Assembly (NCBI RefSeq): GCF_019097595.1
Contig: NC_080734.1
Location: forward strand, 7,247,392 to 7,311,391
Origin: Hemibagrus wyckioides
Taxonomy: Eukaryota > Chordata > Actinopteri > Siluriformes > Bagridae
Length of the DNA stretch: 64,000 nucleotides
Direction: 5' to 3'
In this document: positions 41,036 through 55,150 of the stretch, piece by piece
How positions within the stretch are numbered: position 1 is the stretch's first letter
Layout of the letters: every line of letters starts with the position of its first letter
Translations under genes and position numbers: made by a program
The notes under the pieces: model-generated
Told to the model about the DNA's origin: nothing
What the model saw: only the letters and a program-made list of their open reading frames with translations
The model's database searches: none

Positions 41036-44000
41036 TCATCCCATCGTGGAGTTCCCGGGTGGTCCAGGAGGTCCACGTGGGCCAACAGGTCCAGGCTTTC
41101 CTCTAGGCCCAGGGATACCATGTAAACCTGGGAGTCCTGCTTTACCCTGGATTCCTGGTGGTCCTTTTGGCCCTTGCAATCCATCTTTGCCTGGAAATCC
41201 CATGTCGCCCTTCTGCCCCTGTTCACCTCGAGGTCCTGGTTGTCCTAAAGACCCTTTGGCTCCTTTAAAACCTTGGCTTCCTTTCATTCCATAAGGTCCA
41301 GGTTCCCCTTGAGCTCCTTTAGGCCCTATAAAACCCTTTGGACCTGGAGGACCAGGAACACCAGGGCGTCCTTTGTCTCCTTTAACCCCTATTGATCCTG
41401 TAGGACCTAATGGCCCTGCTTCGCCCCTGTTCCCCTTTGGACCTGGTGGACCAGGAGCACCTGCAAAACAAAAAGATTAAATTCCTCTACATTTTATAGA
41501 ATGCACCATCTAACAGTATATACTACAATTAAAAAGTATTGCTACCTTTCAAAATGGTGAAGTTTTGGATTAGCTGAGAATGCCTGGTGTCCACCAACTT
41601 CATCTCCTCCATAACCATAGAGATGTTCCTCATATCCATATCAAGACGTACATTAAGGATCATATATTGTGATCTCAAGGAATCAGCAAGGTTAAGCAGA
41701 AGCAAGACAGTATTGTTTAAATTCTGCAAGTCTTCTGTGTGGCCCCCCAGCTTTAACTGGCAAGATGAGCTCTCCATGTTGATATATTTGTACATGCTCT
41801 GAACATGGCTGACTGTTGCATTAATGCTGGAGGCAATGGTCTCAATCTCCAGTTCAATGGAACCCATTCTTGTATCGAGTGTCATAAACCTTTCCCCAGT
41901 CCTATTTTCATAGTATTTTGCGTGATATTGGTGGTCATGCATGTTCTCCTCATGCTCATCAATGTATGAAGACACGTTTTCCAGCTGTGTCTGCAGGTTC
42001 ACGACCTGTAATGTGAGCTCCTGCACCATATCTGAGCTCATGCTGATTCTCTGATATGTGGCAGAGATGCCACTCTGGATGCTTCGCATAGTTTGGACAT
42101 TAGTGCTGGAATTGGACTTGAGTGCACTTAGTATTCTGCTGTAGTTCTGCCAGTCTTTGGTAATTTTCTGTAACACCAATGCCTCTTCTTCGGCTTTCCT
42201 CTGAAGAGCATCTATCCACAAGGCACTAAGTGAGACAGTGCTGTTGACCTGTTGAACAGTAGCCTTCAAATCATATTGTTCTTGGACCAAGGTCTTCATG
42301 CCCTGATCAGTCTCATTGATAACAGCCTGCCATCCATTTACCTGATTCAGGTACTGCTCAAGAGATTGGTTTATTCGTTTAATAGTAATCCCATAAGCCT
42401 GGACATCTCTCATCATCCTGTTATTGGACTGTGTTAGAGTGTTTTGGGATTGAGTGTTCTGGTCCAATAACTGCTCTTGACCCACAACCATCTTTTGGAG
42501 GTCTTCAAACTCCTTTTTGAGCCTAATGATCTCGTCCCGGAAGTTAACTGTGCTGTAGCATTCTGTACAGTTCATGACATCTGCAAAATATATATTATAT
42601 TTACATTTCTGATGGGTTTGGATGGCTGTACGATAGAACAGTATGACTGTTATACTTAGAAAAAGCAGAAAAAAGATAAATCCTCCAAATTATAAGTATC
42701 TGTTCAGTTTACACCTGAGATTCAAGCCAGTAGTAATGTAACAAGGAGGATTTTTTTTTTTTTTTGAGTCAATGAGTGACCGACTTCAAGGGGGCAAAGA
42801 GTACTAAGAAGCCACGTGATTAGAAAAATACTATCATCAGACCAGAGGGCCAATTTCAAACATGGCTTACAGTTTTCTAGATGAATAACTAATTACCATT
42901 TTTTTAAAAAAGCTATTCTGTCATTTGGTGTTTTGATGATGATGGTGGAGAGTGCTATTAAAAACATTGCTTCTCAAATCTATATTTTTTCATTTGGATT
43001 GAGAACTTTGTAAGTCAGGGGTGTCCAATCCTATCTGGAAAGGCCTGAAGGTTTTCATTCCAACCAAGCAGAAGCCACAGCTGAGTCTATTGAAAGCCAA
43101 GATCAACTGATTAAACAGGTGGAATTAGGTGTAGCTTCTGCTAGGTTGGAATGAAAACCAGCACCCACAAAGGCCCTTTTTGGATAAGATTGGACATCCA
43201 GGGTATAAGTGGACTCAAACACCAAACCATGCCAGCAAAATGAATAAATACCCCCATAGCAGAACAATCATTTTCTTTTCATTTGTCAACTGTCACCAAT
43301 TTCCTTCTTTAGGGATATGACAATATTAATATCTCACCTTGAGTACTCCCCTGGCCCGTGGTCATCCTTTTATGATAAAGTGATTCCTCTTCATATAAGC
43401 TGTCAACCTTCCTAAAAACTGATGACAAATTAATTTCAGGTTTAAGTGATTAATGAAACTGTTCAAAGCCCTGGCACAGAAACAGAAATATTTTCAAGGC
43501 CTAAATCCTCAAATTAAAATGCAGTATTGCAGAGTTCTATTAGACTGTATGCATATGTAACATGTTTTATTTCGACAGGGTGATGAAAAGGCCCTGTTGT
43601 TATAAAACAGGGATTAATAATGATAGATTACATTATAACTCCTCTGGCTCTTGCCATGTTTTGCATACGTCAAAGTTTATTAGTTTTTTTTTTTGCTCTT
43701 TGATAGATTTTATGAAATAATATACTTTATTTGAAGACAATTGAAAGCTTGCTGTTTTACACCCATGTTGGGTAACTGAGAAATATGAAACAGATGTGTC
43801 AGTGTTTCTGCCCTCACACTATCTTGTTTTTTACTTAGCAGTAACAGCAGTTTTGGAATCTGTCTTTTCCAGTTCTTTTGTTTTCAGTTCATTAGGCCAT
43901 GTATTTGCAGGTCAAATTTATGTCTTCCCAGTAAAATATCAGCACCACCACAGAGCCTCAAGTGTGTTTTGGAATTGTTTGCTGTCCTTTTGTTATTATC

Positions 44001-47000
44001 TGTAAATCTGCAAGCATGGGTTAGGTCTCTGCAAGCCCATGATTACACTGAAATCTGAGATACATCTGGAGAGAAACATCTGGAGACCCTGCAGTGGCTG
44101 ACAGAGAGGATGACCTGCTCATATGATACCGTAATTATGTGGCAGTTCCTCTGTTCTTCAGTCAGACCCCCATGGTTTCAATTCTCTGTGCTTTACAACT
44201 CCACTGAGTCACAAGCATGCAGTGAAGTCAAGCGTAGTGAATGTGGGACGCTGTTGGTGGACTGATTGGTGATGTGAGACTTGTAACCATGGTGCCTTTT
44301 AAAATGCCAAATGTTGAAATGAACTTTATAAGGATATTTAATGTCATGGCACTCATTCTAGACAGTGAGACCAGCTGATTTTTACTCATCTAATATTCAT
44401 CATCACTAACAATGGACAGATGTCTTTTTTTTATTTGTAAGTGAAACCTAACATCTTTATCGCATCATGGCACGGTATTTATGATATCCATGGTGCAATA
44501 CCTCAAATCCCTAGGAACCCTGGTTTAAACCTGTGTATGGGAACCTGCCTAAGTTTCACATGTTCATCCTTTGTGGGCTTCATCCAGGTTCTCCAGTTTC
44601 CTCCCACTGGTAAGCGTATTTAATGGCTATGCTAAATTCTCTCTATATGTAAATAAGTGTATGATGGACTAAGGTGTATTTCCCCCTTGTGCCCAGGGTT
44701 CCCAGGATATTCTCCATCAGGATGGTGTGGTTACTCAAGACTCAAGAACATCTTTAGCTCACCCAGAGAAGCCAGCACTGCCAAGGCGATGACTATGAAG
44801 GCAAAGAAGCCGTAAAGAACTCTGACAGCCAGCTGGAGAGAACGAGTCTGCTGACATTTCAAACAACCTCCTCGGGTTCTTCCTGTGGACACAAACAAGT
44901 CTTGAGTACATGGTTCCATATGCCAAACCATAAGCTCATTTTAAAGAGATTTGTGGTGCCATTACAAGAGTAACCACTAAAACGAATACGAATTTCAAAC
45001 TACGCCCAAAAGTTCTACTCTCTCTCTGTCTCTAAATTCTCTAAAGTGACGACATAACTTGAAGTTAAGTCTCTGCTTAATAAACCCATACAGCCTGTGC
45101 CAGATATTTACAGTTTACACACCCATTTCCTAGTTTCACAAAGAATTGTATGAAACAGGCATTGGGACATAAACAAGACTGTAAAAGCTGACACAAAGAA
45201 GTGCAAATCTGCTAGAGTTTTCAGTTTAGTATCACATTCATCATCATTGTCATTATTGCTATGTGTCTGTTTTCTTGGCTTTGAATTCATTAGCACTCAG
45301 TAAGATCAAGTTTTGTATGTTCACACAGCATGCACGTAGTTACAGATCTGTCACACTGTTAGCAATGCTGTAATATTCGGGAAGTTTTCTCATTTCTCTC
45401 TAACCTCTGAAGGGAGGAATCTCCTCCTCCTCCCCGGTCAGGTCCTCCTCTGAGAAAAGAGATTGTTCATAAGATAAATGAGTGACAACTGCAAGATCTT
45501 AGCAGCACAAATACATTAACTGCCTATTATCAATGTTGTAAACTCCTTTGAGGCACATTAAAACTCTCTCCGTCTCCCCAACCTGACAGAACACAGATAA
45601 TAATGAGTGGACTGCTTTGTTGGATTATTTCAAATGAATAATATGTAACCTTTTAAATAATAAAACAAAACAGGACAAATTGTTCCATTTTATTCCATTC
45701 GAAATGAATACATTCACATTCCAAATGACTAATAAATAAGCAAATCGTGAAAAAAGTGAAAGAGAAAAAATTCACAGTACCTTTGAATAGCTGATTCTCA
45801 TAGCCACAATAGCTTTCTGCAAGAAAAGTAATTAGAGGGTTTTGTATTAGATAGTTAATGAAAGCACATGTTGAAATGGTACTTTAAGATTTTCACAAAA
45901 AAAATCAAATAAAAACAAGCTGCCAGTTCTGCTGTCCATGACACAAACCATGTGACTTGGGCTTGCTTCCAAGCATGAGGTAATATCTAGAACCTAATGC
46001 ACTACACGGTAATACAAAAACATGAAGTCAGGGAAAGGAGTGTGGTTTAATCAGTACTTCAGGAAAAAATATATCTTCTTTTAGGAGAAGAGGAAGCAAA
46101 AACAACAGTAAGAATAGCATAACTGAGTTTAAACAGCACGAAGAAGAAGACTCTAACAAGAATGGCTCCACTTGGTGTATAACACAAACACATTATAAAT
46201 TCTACCAGCATCAGTCAGAGAGAGTTGGGCCAAAGTTCGATTAACAGATGCTGAAGCAGTGACTTGTTTGAGTCAAGCTGATTAGACAGTTACTGGATAG
46301 CAACAACTCCAAATCAAGATCTAACCATAAAATATCATCTAGTACATTTCTCAAAGTCAGGCTTAACATACATTAAATTGTTGGGGGGGTTTTTTTGTTT
46401 GTTTGTTATAAGCTGGTGTGCAGGGCAGCTACAGGGCATCATCTACCCCGAGTGTACAGGTCAAGTGAGTGAAGTACTGCACCAACAGACCAAGAAATGT
46501 GCAGGAATGCCGTCTGTCTGCACTTTTTCCAATCCAGGAGTGGTTACGCAGGTGTCTCTGGATCAACAGCCTCAACCTTAGCCACTGGCATTAGCGCTGC
46601 CAACAACACAGAGGAAAAATTTAGGAGATCCTCTGGTCTGGATGGCGGCCATCCTTCTCCAAAAACAAGTTCAGAAGCTTACTTTTAAAAAACTGCTGAG
46701 GCTCATCTAACAGAAGCAGCCTTCAAAAGTACAACTTCTGCATGTCTGAAAGGGGCAGGATGTTTGGAACAGGCGCCCAAGAAACTACAGGAAATGGAGG
46801 GTTTGTTTAAGTCGGAGAACACAAGGAGAATTTGGTTTTGATGAGAGTGATGAGTCAGCGGGAAACCCAGTTTGTCTTCTGATGTAAGACTTAAACAGAT
46901 TTACACTGCAGAAACGTATGTTAAAGGATTGCGTAATTTTATAGCACACACAATGACGATGGAAAATCGAACACAATTGCCTGTATGTTTAGGTTTCCCC

Positions 47001-50000
47001 CTTCAATTGGGAAAGATTAAATCTAGACAATGCTGCAGCCATCCAGAAGATCTGTGTGGAAGGAATTACTTTGGCAGTAGCCAGTCAGGAGTCTTAGTGA
47101 GCTCATGAATGACCCTAAATGCCCTTTAACCTGACTGATTATGTAACAGTACCCTGGAGTCTCATTCAGGGTGTACTTCTACCTCATTTCCAGAAATCCA
47201 AGGAAAATTGAAAAATGGTGGCCAGTATCCAGCTAATAAAATGACATAAATGTCTTTAATAGTTCAGTATCAACTGAATGGTGCAAAGCAAGTCTAGATA
47301 TTAACAAAACAGTTACAGCATGTAAGATCAATACAGGCTTAAATATGCACAATGTTAAATGTTTTCTCAAAGTCTTTAATCTTCATGGAGATACCAAAAT
47401 GTCCTTCAGACATGTTCCATATAACATTTTCCAGCAGAAAACCGCTAGCATTATGGAGAGCTTGTTAACTGGATCTGTAAAAAAAAAAAAAAGAAAGAAA
47501 ATAAACAGCCCCAGGACAAAATAATGAGCTCCACCTATAACTTTCGGTTGAAATGTAATAGTTGGCCTACAAGTGTGGGTATGCAGTATATCAAAATCTT
47601 TGACACTCAGCATTTTTCTTCTCAGATGTAGGTGGAGGGAAGGATTAAAGGTGATTGGTCTGCTTGGACAAGATGTTTTATAGCATTCTGCCCACTTCCT
47701 GTAAAAACAAGGGGATTAGATGTGGTGGTGATGTTACACACGTGCCCTTTAGCTCAACTCAGAACTGTGCCGAGTGAGTAACTACATCCATATGAATCAT
47801 GGCATGCTGTATAGTCATTAAATATAATCTCTGAATCTGTTCTGTAGAGTAAATCTGTAGATGGCTGATTTGTATTGAAGTCCAGACTGTGATGATGAAA
47901 GAGGCTTTTTTTTGGCAACTGTGAATCAGTGCACATTCTCTGCCAATCAGAAGCCGAGTAGCTTTCAACTAGTTTCTGACAAAAGGAATAATAAACAATT
48001 TCCTTTTATTTATTTTATTTCTGGATTGCTAAGTGGTTAACAATCCTAACCACTGCCATCTAACACATCTAACAAGTTCTCACACTCCAATCCCGAGCTC
48101 TTCATCAGTGGTTTGTGTTCCTGAACTATGTCCCAAATCGCAGCTTTTGTATGCTCGTCTTTCAATAAATAAAATTGTGTGTTTGTATGCTGTTTGGATA
48201 GAAAGTTAATATTTGAGTGCAGTGCAGTCACATGCTGTTATTATGAAGGCTGTGTAACACTGCCCAGGAATATAAAACCAGTCAGGATCCCGGATACACA
48301 AAGCATGTGGTGTGACAGACGTTTCTTGTGGTCTATTTCGCATGCAACAAATCAGGATGAAGTGTTCCAGAGATGTGCAAAGTATTAATACTAACTTAAT
48401 CTTTAATTTTTTTTTTAAATTTTAATATCTAAAAAAAAAATCCAAAATAATTATGCATTCATTTATATGTGCTAGATGTGTTTACCCAAATTCCAAAGAT
48501 GCACAATGAAGCCCTTTTGCAAACGCACAAGTCTCACTTTATCCGTGTCAACAAACCATCTTTTCCAGATGTACTTTATAAGCAGCATGTGGGCATGTTC
48601 TGAAGCAATGAAATGCAAGGAATGTGTATATGCATTTTCATTAAATACTGAGAAATGAACTAATGTATGCATGTGTTGTGGCCTGGGGTTGAAACTGTTA
48701 AACTAAAACACATGCCTCAAAGATGCATATTAATGAAGAAAGCTATAGCATTATCTCAACACATACTATAGAACCTTCAGACTTGTTATGAGATACATTC
48801 TTGGGAAATCGATTCCTTTAATGGACTGACAGACAAAGACCACACCTCCTTTATTGGACTGAAAGGAAAAGAGACCACACCTCCTTCATTGGACTGACCA
48901 GAACAGAGACCACATTTCGTTTATTAGACTGACAGACCTAAAGGCCACACCTCCTTCATTGGAATAACAGACATAAAGACCACACTTCCTTTATTAGACT
49001 GATAGGAAGAGACCACACCTCCTTCATTGGACTGACAGGCATAAAGACCCCACCTCCTTCATTGGACTGACAGGCATAAAGACCCCACCTCCTTCATTGG
49101 ACTGACAGGCACAGAGACCATGGATCTTTGAATTGACTGAAAAAAAAAAGTCTCTTGTATTGGACTCACAGGCTTGGAGGCCACATCTCTATGATTAAGA
49201 CTGACGGACATAAAGCATTTAGTGGAACTGATGGAGATAGAGGTACAACTTACAAGCACAAAATCTACAGGGCAACTGCAGGACACAGAAACCATGTCTC
49301 TTCAATGGATTGATAAGCACAGAGGCCACACCTCCATAATCTTGACTGACCAGCAAAAAGCATTTACTGGGACTGTCAGGCACAAAGGCCACACATCATT
49401 CACAATGACTAACAGGCATATAACATTTGCTGGGACTAATGAGCACAGATGCCACTCCCCATTTACTGGAACTTACAGGCACAGAGTCTAAGGCTCATTT
49501 ATTGGGCTGGCATGTACAGAGACCATGTTGCCATCATCAGGACTGACAAACAAAAAGTATTTCCAGGGACTAACAGGTAAACAGGCCTCATTGACCTGTG
49601 GCAACGATCACAGCCTATTTACTGCAACTTAGAGGCACAGATGCCATGCCACATTCATCAGGACTGTCAGGCAGAGAGAAGCAAGAAGAAAACTCATTAA
49701 CACCAGTGATAAATTTAGCTGGCCATCAGATTTAAACAGCTTTTAACAATACGGGCAAACCCAGTTTTATTCATTCACCACCTCCAAACAAATTTTACAC
49801 GCTGTTCTTAAACAGTGCAGCTGTATTGCAAATAAGTATATCTTTACACCACTTGTCAATACACATGACTTGGTATTTCTGTAGTCATGCCCAGACTGGA
49901 TCATGTGATGTGGATCTCCGGTCACACACCTGCTGCCGGTCTCTTGATCGCCGAAAATGCACCGTTCCTGCAGCTCTCTGGGATATGAGCTCAAATAAAG

Positions 50001-50373
50001 AGAAACAGACCTCCTACCTGCTCCCTTTCCCCATAAAAACAGCTTACCCGTATGCTACCTCTGCCTTCAAAAGGTATCACTCAGCTTCATTTCCAGTGAA
50101 AAAAAACATTACAGGATAATATCACTTGATGGTATTATTTATGCAGGAGTTTGTTTGAAATGCCAAAGCAAATGTCTTGAGTGCTGAGAATGTGGAAATT
50201 TAATATAAACCCCTCTTTCTGAGTCTGTCTTACATCCAAGATCAACATATGCTGACTTTCCCCGGACACTGAAAGGGGTAAGAGGTGTAGCCTTTACAGA
50301 AAAATGCCTCCAATATATATATATCTATGTTAATGGGGAAAAAATGACCAAAGAATTTTGTCTTACCTTTCAT
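41036..50373 (-). CDS. scara3: SCARA3, scavenger-receptor-A-like collagenous membrane protein (complete, 7 coding exons)
   Basis: Type II membrane protein. Human SCARA3 (CSR1) is induced by oxidative stress, protects cells from it, and sits in ER/Golgi membranes. Coding exons, right to left: 50367-50373, 45781-45816, 45405-45449, 44763-44882, 43338-43418, 41546-42580, 41036-41460; phases join exactly to 582 codons (human about 606). The cytoplasmic N-terminus has an acidic block ([10 protein letters not shown]), then a TM helix at about 51-71 ([21 protein letters not shown]) and RKVDSL. A long coiled-coil stalk follows (about 97-441) with many Asn-glycosylation sites and the family block [11 protein letters not shown]. 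About 46 Gly-X-Y triplets (442-582) end the protein, with no SRCR domain, which separates it from SCARA5. Exon 43338-43418 uses the acceptor catcag|TTTTTAGG, restoring SLVFRKVDS. The start, MK, is encoded by a 7-base coding piece. Confidence 0.95.
43016..43203. repeat. Foldback interspersed repeat (full-length copy) in scara3 intron
   Basis: Its ends, ggggtgtccaatcctatc and gataagattggacatcca, are inverted copies, and almost the whole 188 bases form one imperfect hairpin. It is the same family as 34197-34342. Confidence 0.7.
48819..49685. repeat. 35-bp minisatellite in scara3 intron
   Basis: A tandem repeat of about 35 bases built on ttggactgacaggcataaag followed by accccacctccttca. Copies are near-identical around 49020-49110 and become progressively diverged to the right, where tgactgacaggcacagaggc-type remnants are visible up to about 49680; about 25 units in all. 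The open frames across it are by-products of the repeat. Confidence 0.8.
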
Positions 50374-50457
50374 ATTTGCTGTATAACGATGTTTCCGAAG
50401 GAGAGGTGATGAGCAGGTAGTCTTGAGAATTGTCTCCCTTCACAGGTCCTCCACTGT
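50367..50457 (-). other. scara3: scara3 exon carrying 5' UTR and start codon
   Basis: A minus-strand acceptor (tttttatcag) ends at 50458 and a donor GTAAGAC follows ATGAAAG at 50367. Most of the exon is untranslated. At least one further upstream noncoding exon is needed, probably near 50500-50900, where an (AG)n tract occurs at 50737-50764. Confidence 0.65.
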
Positions 50458-50736
50458 CTGATAAAAAGTAGACAGCTGCATGCGAGTCTTAAATAAGTAT
50501 CCTGTTTATAACCAATCCACTTTATTGTAATCGGAGTTCACTTGCTGTTTTGAGCAGCTAACTTGTGCTACATGTTTAAGCAAGTCTGCATATGTAGCAG
50601 CCACTCCAGAACATGCTTCTCTTTTCCACAGAACTAGAAGAAGCTGAGAAACATGTGCAGTTTGGAGAGAGACAACAGAGATCGCAGTGTGTTCCTTACT
50701 GAGAGAAGGACAGAAGGAAGGGGAGGGAGAGGTGGA

Positions 50737-50764
50737 GTGGAGAGAGAGAGAGAGAGAGAGAGAG
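50737..50764 (+). repeat. (AG)n microsatellite
   Basis: About 14 GA units near the presumed scara3 promoter. Confidence 0.9.
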
Positions 50765-50899
50765 GGAGTGCATATGTTCCTGCAGGCCAGTCCCATCCCG
50801 GCCTAATTACTAACAAATGTCTGGATAGAGAAGGACAGGCACCTTTGTCTTCTGTTTCTCCGTCACTGACACATTTATAGGAATTTAGATCGGTTCACA

Positions 50900-51840
50900 T
50901 ATTCTGCCATCTGGCTGTGTCTCAATGTTCCACATTCCGAATCAGTATCTGTGGAAAGGAATTTGTGCCATGTGGATTAGCGCAGAGGTTCTCAAACTTT
51001 CTTCAGTCAGGTAGCTCTATAAAAATATATCAGGCCTCCTTAAGTATACATAATATTTAACAGCTAGAAAGATTACGCTCACTATTTAAATGCATGGATT
51101 AATATTTAATCCATGCATAAAATAAAATAAAATAAAATAAAATAAAATATCAGTAAGAAATTGACACTACTTATGTGAATTTCAGTTTGTCTGTTTTTTG
51201 CCTCTACTTGTTAATGTAATTGAAATAGAAAAAGTTTAGGACCAACTTTAGGACCAGTTATATACAAGTGTTAGGCTAACATGTGACGTTGCTAGCTCAT
51301 TAATACTCGCTACAACAACAGTATCCTGATCAGCTGATTTTAAAGATGTTCACCAATGAGGCTGTAGAAACATCAGCCACCTACAGATATTTCCTGAGGC
51401 TAAGCCTTTTATCTTGCTAAGTATCCTAATGGTCTAACGGTGATTCTTCGGCTGCTGAGGAAATATATCTGGCTGTCATCAACACTAGAAACAACTAAAA
51501 GTGATACATTTTTTCCTGGTGTTTTTTATGTTATTTTATTGGTTATTAAATCGTTTTTGCGTGGCCCTAAACAGATTTTATGAATTAAGAGTACATGGAT
51601 ATGTGGGGAAAAAATGAAGCACACATTTTGCAGGAAATTGTAAAAGGATAAAATCACAGACTGTTAAATTTACAGCTATATTTTGACTATGTCACAATCA
51701 CATAAAAGACCTGAACCCAGTTCCCCAAAACCACTCTGAAGTTCAGGATAATCTTAAGTGGTAAAGAGTGTGTTCAGTGTAATGGTCCCACTACCATCCC
51801 CATTGGTCTAGGTTTCTTTGGATATGAATTATTGGTCCCC
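50900..51840. other. Intergenic DNA with hAT-like terminus and (AAAAT)n
   Basis: cagaggttctcaaactttct near 50985 resembles the terminus of fish hAT-type elements. An (AAAAT)n microsatellite covers about 51117-51150. No gene seen. Confidence 0.45.
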
Positions 51841-51845
51841 ACAGT

Positions 51846-52445
51846 GGGAAATGTGCCATGTGCCACCACAACTGGACCTGTTCTGATGAATCTCAGTTTC
51901 TGCTGAGGTACACAGATAATAGGGTCAGAATTGGCACCAACAGCATAAATCCATGGACTGAACCTGCCTGGTGGAGGTGGTGTAATGCTGTGAGGAATGT
52001 TTTCTTGTCACACTTTGGGCTTGTTAATACCAATCATCCCTCACTCGAATGCCACAGTCTATTTGAGTATTGTTTCTGATCATGTACATCACTTTATGTT
52101 CACAATTTACCATCTTATAATGCCTAATTCCAGCACGATCAAGCACCATTTCCCAAAACAAAAGTCACCTCAAACTGATTTCATGAACATGACAATGAGT
52201 TCAATGTTTTTTTCCATTCCTCTGATCTGAATCCAGTAGAACACCTTTGGGATGTGTTAGAACGAGAAATTCACTAACAGGAAAAATCTGCACTAATTGC
52301 ATGACACAATCAAGCAGTCAACATGGACCAGAATCTCAAAGAAATGCTTCCAACATCTTGTGGAATCCATGTCATGAAGAACTGAGGCTGTTTTTAGAGC
52401 AAATTGAGTCCCTGATTAGATTGGTCCCTGGTTCAGATTAGTATC
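51846..52445 (+). mobile_element. Heavily degraded Tc1-like transposase relic
   Basis: Recognisable but broken pieces: WTCSDESQF with the first catalytic Asp (51870), GGVMLWGM-like sequence near 51975, a FHEHDNEFN-like block near 52185, a SPDLNPVEHLWDVLER-type block at 52225-52265, and a C-terminal stretch to 52390. Many stops and frameshifts are present. It seems to be a third Tc1-like family, possibly the one supplying the ttattaggaacac termini of the MITE at 61936-62081. Confidence 0.7.
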
Positions 52446-52459
52446 ATGTTCATAATAAT

Positions 52460-54510
52460 GTGCTCAGTTTCACTGGGAAGCAGTTTCACTATATCCATGT
52501 CATTCACACCTAGGAGTTATTTAGCATAGCATGCCAGTCCACCTACCAGCATGGTTTTAGGAGATAAAAGGAAAAAGCCAAGACCAGAAAAGAAGCTCAT
52601 TTGTATATAGAGAGAACATGAGAAACTGACACAATCTTGGTATCAGCTTGAGATGGAACTGAAAACCCTGGCCTTGGTTTAGTATTGTGTAGTAAAGGAA
52701 ATGCTTTAATCACAAAATTTCCCATTAAGACATTCATCAATACTGAACAGAACAGTCACCAAAAAGGTCTTGCTTGATTGACCACATTGTGGATAAGGAG
52801 AACATCCTGTATGTGTTTTTTAAAAGTCAACTAAAGACTTCAGACCAAAAACACAAACGTTTGATGTGTCACAACAGGAATGTAGTGTGCATTTTATAGT
52901 CATACAAATAGCTGGCAGTTCGCAAGCTATCCTCAGAGGCAGCGGTACAATGATGGCAACACATCCAGTTTGATAAATATTGCAAGATGCTCTTCAAATA
53001 GTTTGGATGAGCTTCTGAGAGCACACGGTTCCTTGATTTAGGCCAGAGGAATTCCATTCAGTGAAGAAATGCTCTTTGGGAAGCAAACACACACACATAC
53101 ACACACACACACACACACAACAGGCATGTAGAAGACTTTATAAAAAAATAAAAAATACACACAGTTGGGATACATTTTGTGGTTGGATAAATATAGCACA
53201 CTTATTTGTAGCAGCATTATCCATTGGAAATATGTACTGTGGATCTGGATTGCTAAAAATAAGGTTTCTTTAATGGGTTAATAATTATATTGTTCAAAAG
53301 GCTCCAATCCCGGTCCAGTCTTTTGAGGTTTGCTGGCATTATATAAAAAGGTAAAAACATCCCTGAGACAAAAAGGAAAAGACTAAGAAGTGGTTATTAA
53401 GATTTACCCCAAACAGCAGGATCACAGTCGTAGTCCATTCTTGGGTGAGTATTGAGACCGCACTGATTGCATCTGTGCAGATGTGGAGATTGCACGTGAT
53501 CTCGAGCAAGGCATCTTAGCACAAACAAACATCTGGAGCGAGTGATAGATAACGGGTTTTCTGCCGGAAAAGAAACATGCCGAGTACACACATGGAAGGT
53601 CTTACTTTAGGAAATGAAATGGAAATGGTTAATAAACATCTCAGTGATGTTGTATAAAGCAAATTTCACACCCTGTTATATCAGTTCATGTGCCCTGTAA
53701 TCTGATGCACTCAACATCTGGAAGGCATTATACCTAAACCTTTTACAAACATTTATCTGAAAAATCACAGAGATTACTGAACGATGATAAATATACCACA
53801 GAACATCATGCTGAAATGCGTGCTGGCATGTGATGGGTAACATCTCTGTCCCGTTGGGAGGTGGAGAAACGGGAGCGTTCAATTTGCCTGTTCATTTCAC
53901 TAACGCAGGGTAGTTCACAGGTTTGAACAGGGATCTAATGACTTCACGCCCACCAGCTTACATCTGGCTGCCAAAAGGGCCCATTTGGCTGACATATGCT
54001 GTATGAGTGTGTGAATGAATGTGTGATGTCATTTCCATAAGATGATGCTAATGTTGGGAAGCAAGCGACCCCTTTTAGAATACATAAATATATGGATTAT
54101 CAAAATAATAATATCACAGCTTTAGAGCTTTTAATTTCAAAATAAATCACACACATTATATAAACAAAAAATTTTTTAAACAACTGCTATCATATAAATA
54201 GCACTTGTTCATGGTGGAGTTATTGCAGTTGAATTGAGTCACAGTTCATTATTTATACTTGTCATAAAAGTTTGTGAATTTAAGTGGACAATAAGAAACA
54301 TTAATGTGACTGGAATTTAAAATGCCAGCCAGTATATATCTGTAATAACCATCATACCATTTTCTGCAGCTCTGATTGTAGTGCTGCTCTAATTCAAATC
54401 AAAGATTTATATGAATGCTTATAGGAATAGTTTTAATATGTTTTCATTTCTGTAGTAAAGGTCAACACTATATCATTTAAGCATAATAATGAATACATGG
54501 AAGCATTTAG
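52460..54510. other. Intergenic DNA, no gene seen
   Basis: Only an (AC)n tract at about 53088-53119 and AT-rich unique sequence. No exon-like open frame. Confidence 0.55.
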
Positions 54511-54517
54511 AAAACAA

Positions 54518-54624
<107 letters not shown>

Positions 54625-54654
54625 TTTTTCATCTTAAATGATTCGTCTACCATC

Positions 54655-55150
54655 TACCTGACCCTATGTGAAAAAGTAATTGCCCCCTAATCCTAATAAC
54701 TGGTTGCACCACCCTTGGCAGCAACAACTGCAGTCAAACATTAGCTGCAGTCAAACTGGCCTTCATTTACATCGCTGGAGGAATTTCAGCCCACCCTTCT
54801 TTGCAGAATTGTTTTAATTCAGCCACATTGGAGGGTTTTCGAGCATAAACGTCCTGTTTAAGGTTATGCCACAACATCTCAATCGGATTTAAGCCCAGAC
54901 TTTGACTAGGCCACCTCAAAACCTTACTTTGGGTATTTTTTGAGCCATTCACTTGCTGGTGTGTTTTGGATCATTGTCCTGCAGCTTAACCCAAGTGTGC
55001 TTGAGCTTGAGGTCATGAAATGATGGCCAGACATTCTCCTTCAAGATTTTCTGGTATAGTGCAATTATGGCAAGCCATCCAGGTCCTGAAGCAGCCCCAG
55101 ACCATCAAACTACCACCACCATGTTTGAGTCTTGGTATGATGTTCTTATT
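54655..55150 (-). mobile_element. Tc1-like transposon 3' part (antisense)
   Basis: The terminus reads tgtgaaaaagtaattgcccc. The minus-strand frame at 54767-54952 gives the transposase C-terminus (LRWPSQSLGLNPIEMLWHNLK). Further right are ttggatcattgtcctgcagc and ccccagaccatcaaactacc, the antisense of its catalytic region. It is 5'-truncated at about 55150. Confidence 0.75.

Noticed and set aside
41046..41294. Plus-strand Gly/Pro-rich frame resembling collagen
   Set aside because: Antisense of the scara3 collagen exon; GGN/CCN codons mirror each other. The minus strand has regular Gly-X-Y and joins the rest of the gene.
49222..49491. 89-codon frame with repeating residues
   Set aside because: A product of the 35-bp minisatellite within a scara3 intron.
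48819..49685. CRISPR-like regular repeats
   Set aside because: Repeats are contiguous without unique spacers, in a vertebrate intron: a minisatellite.
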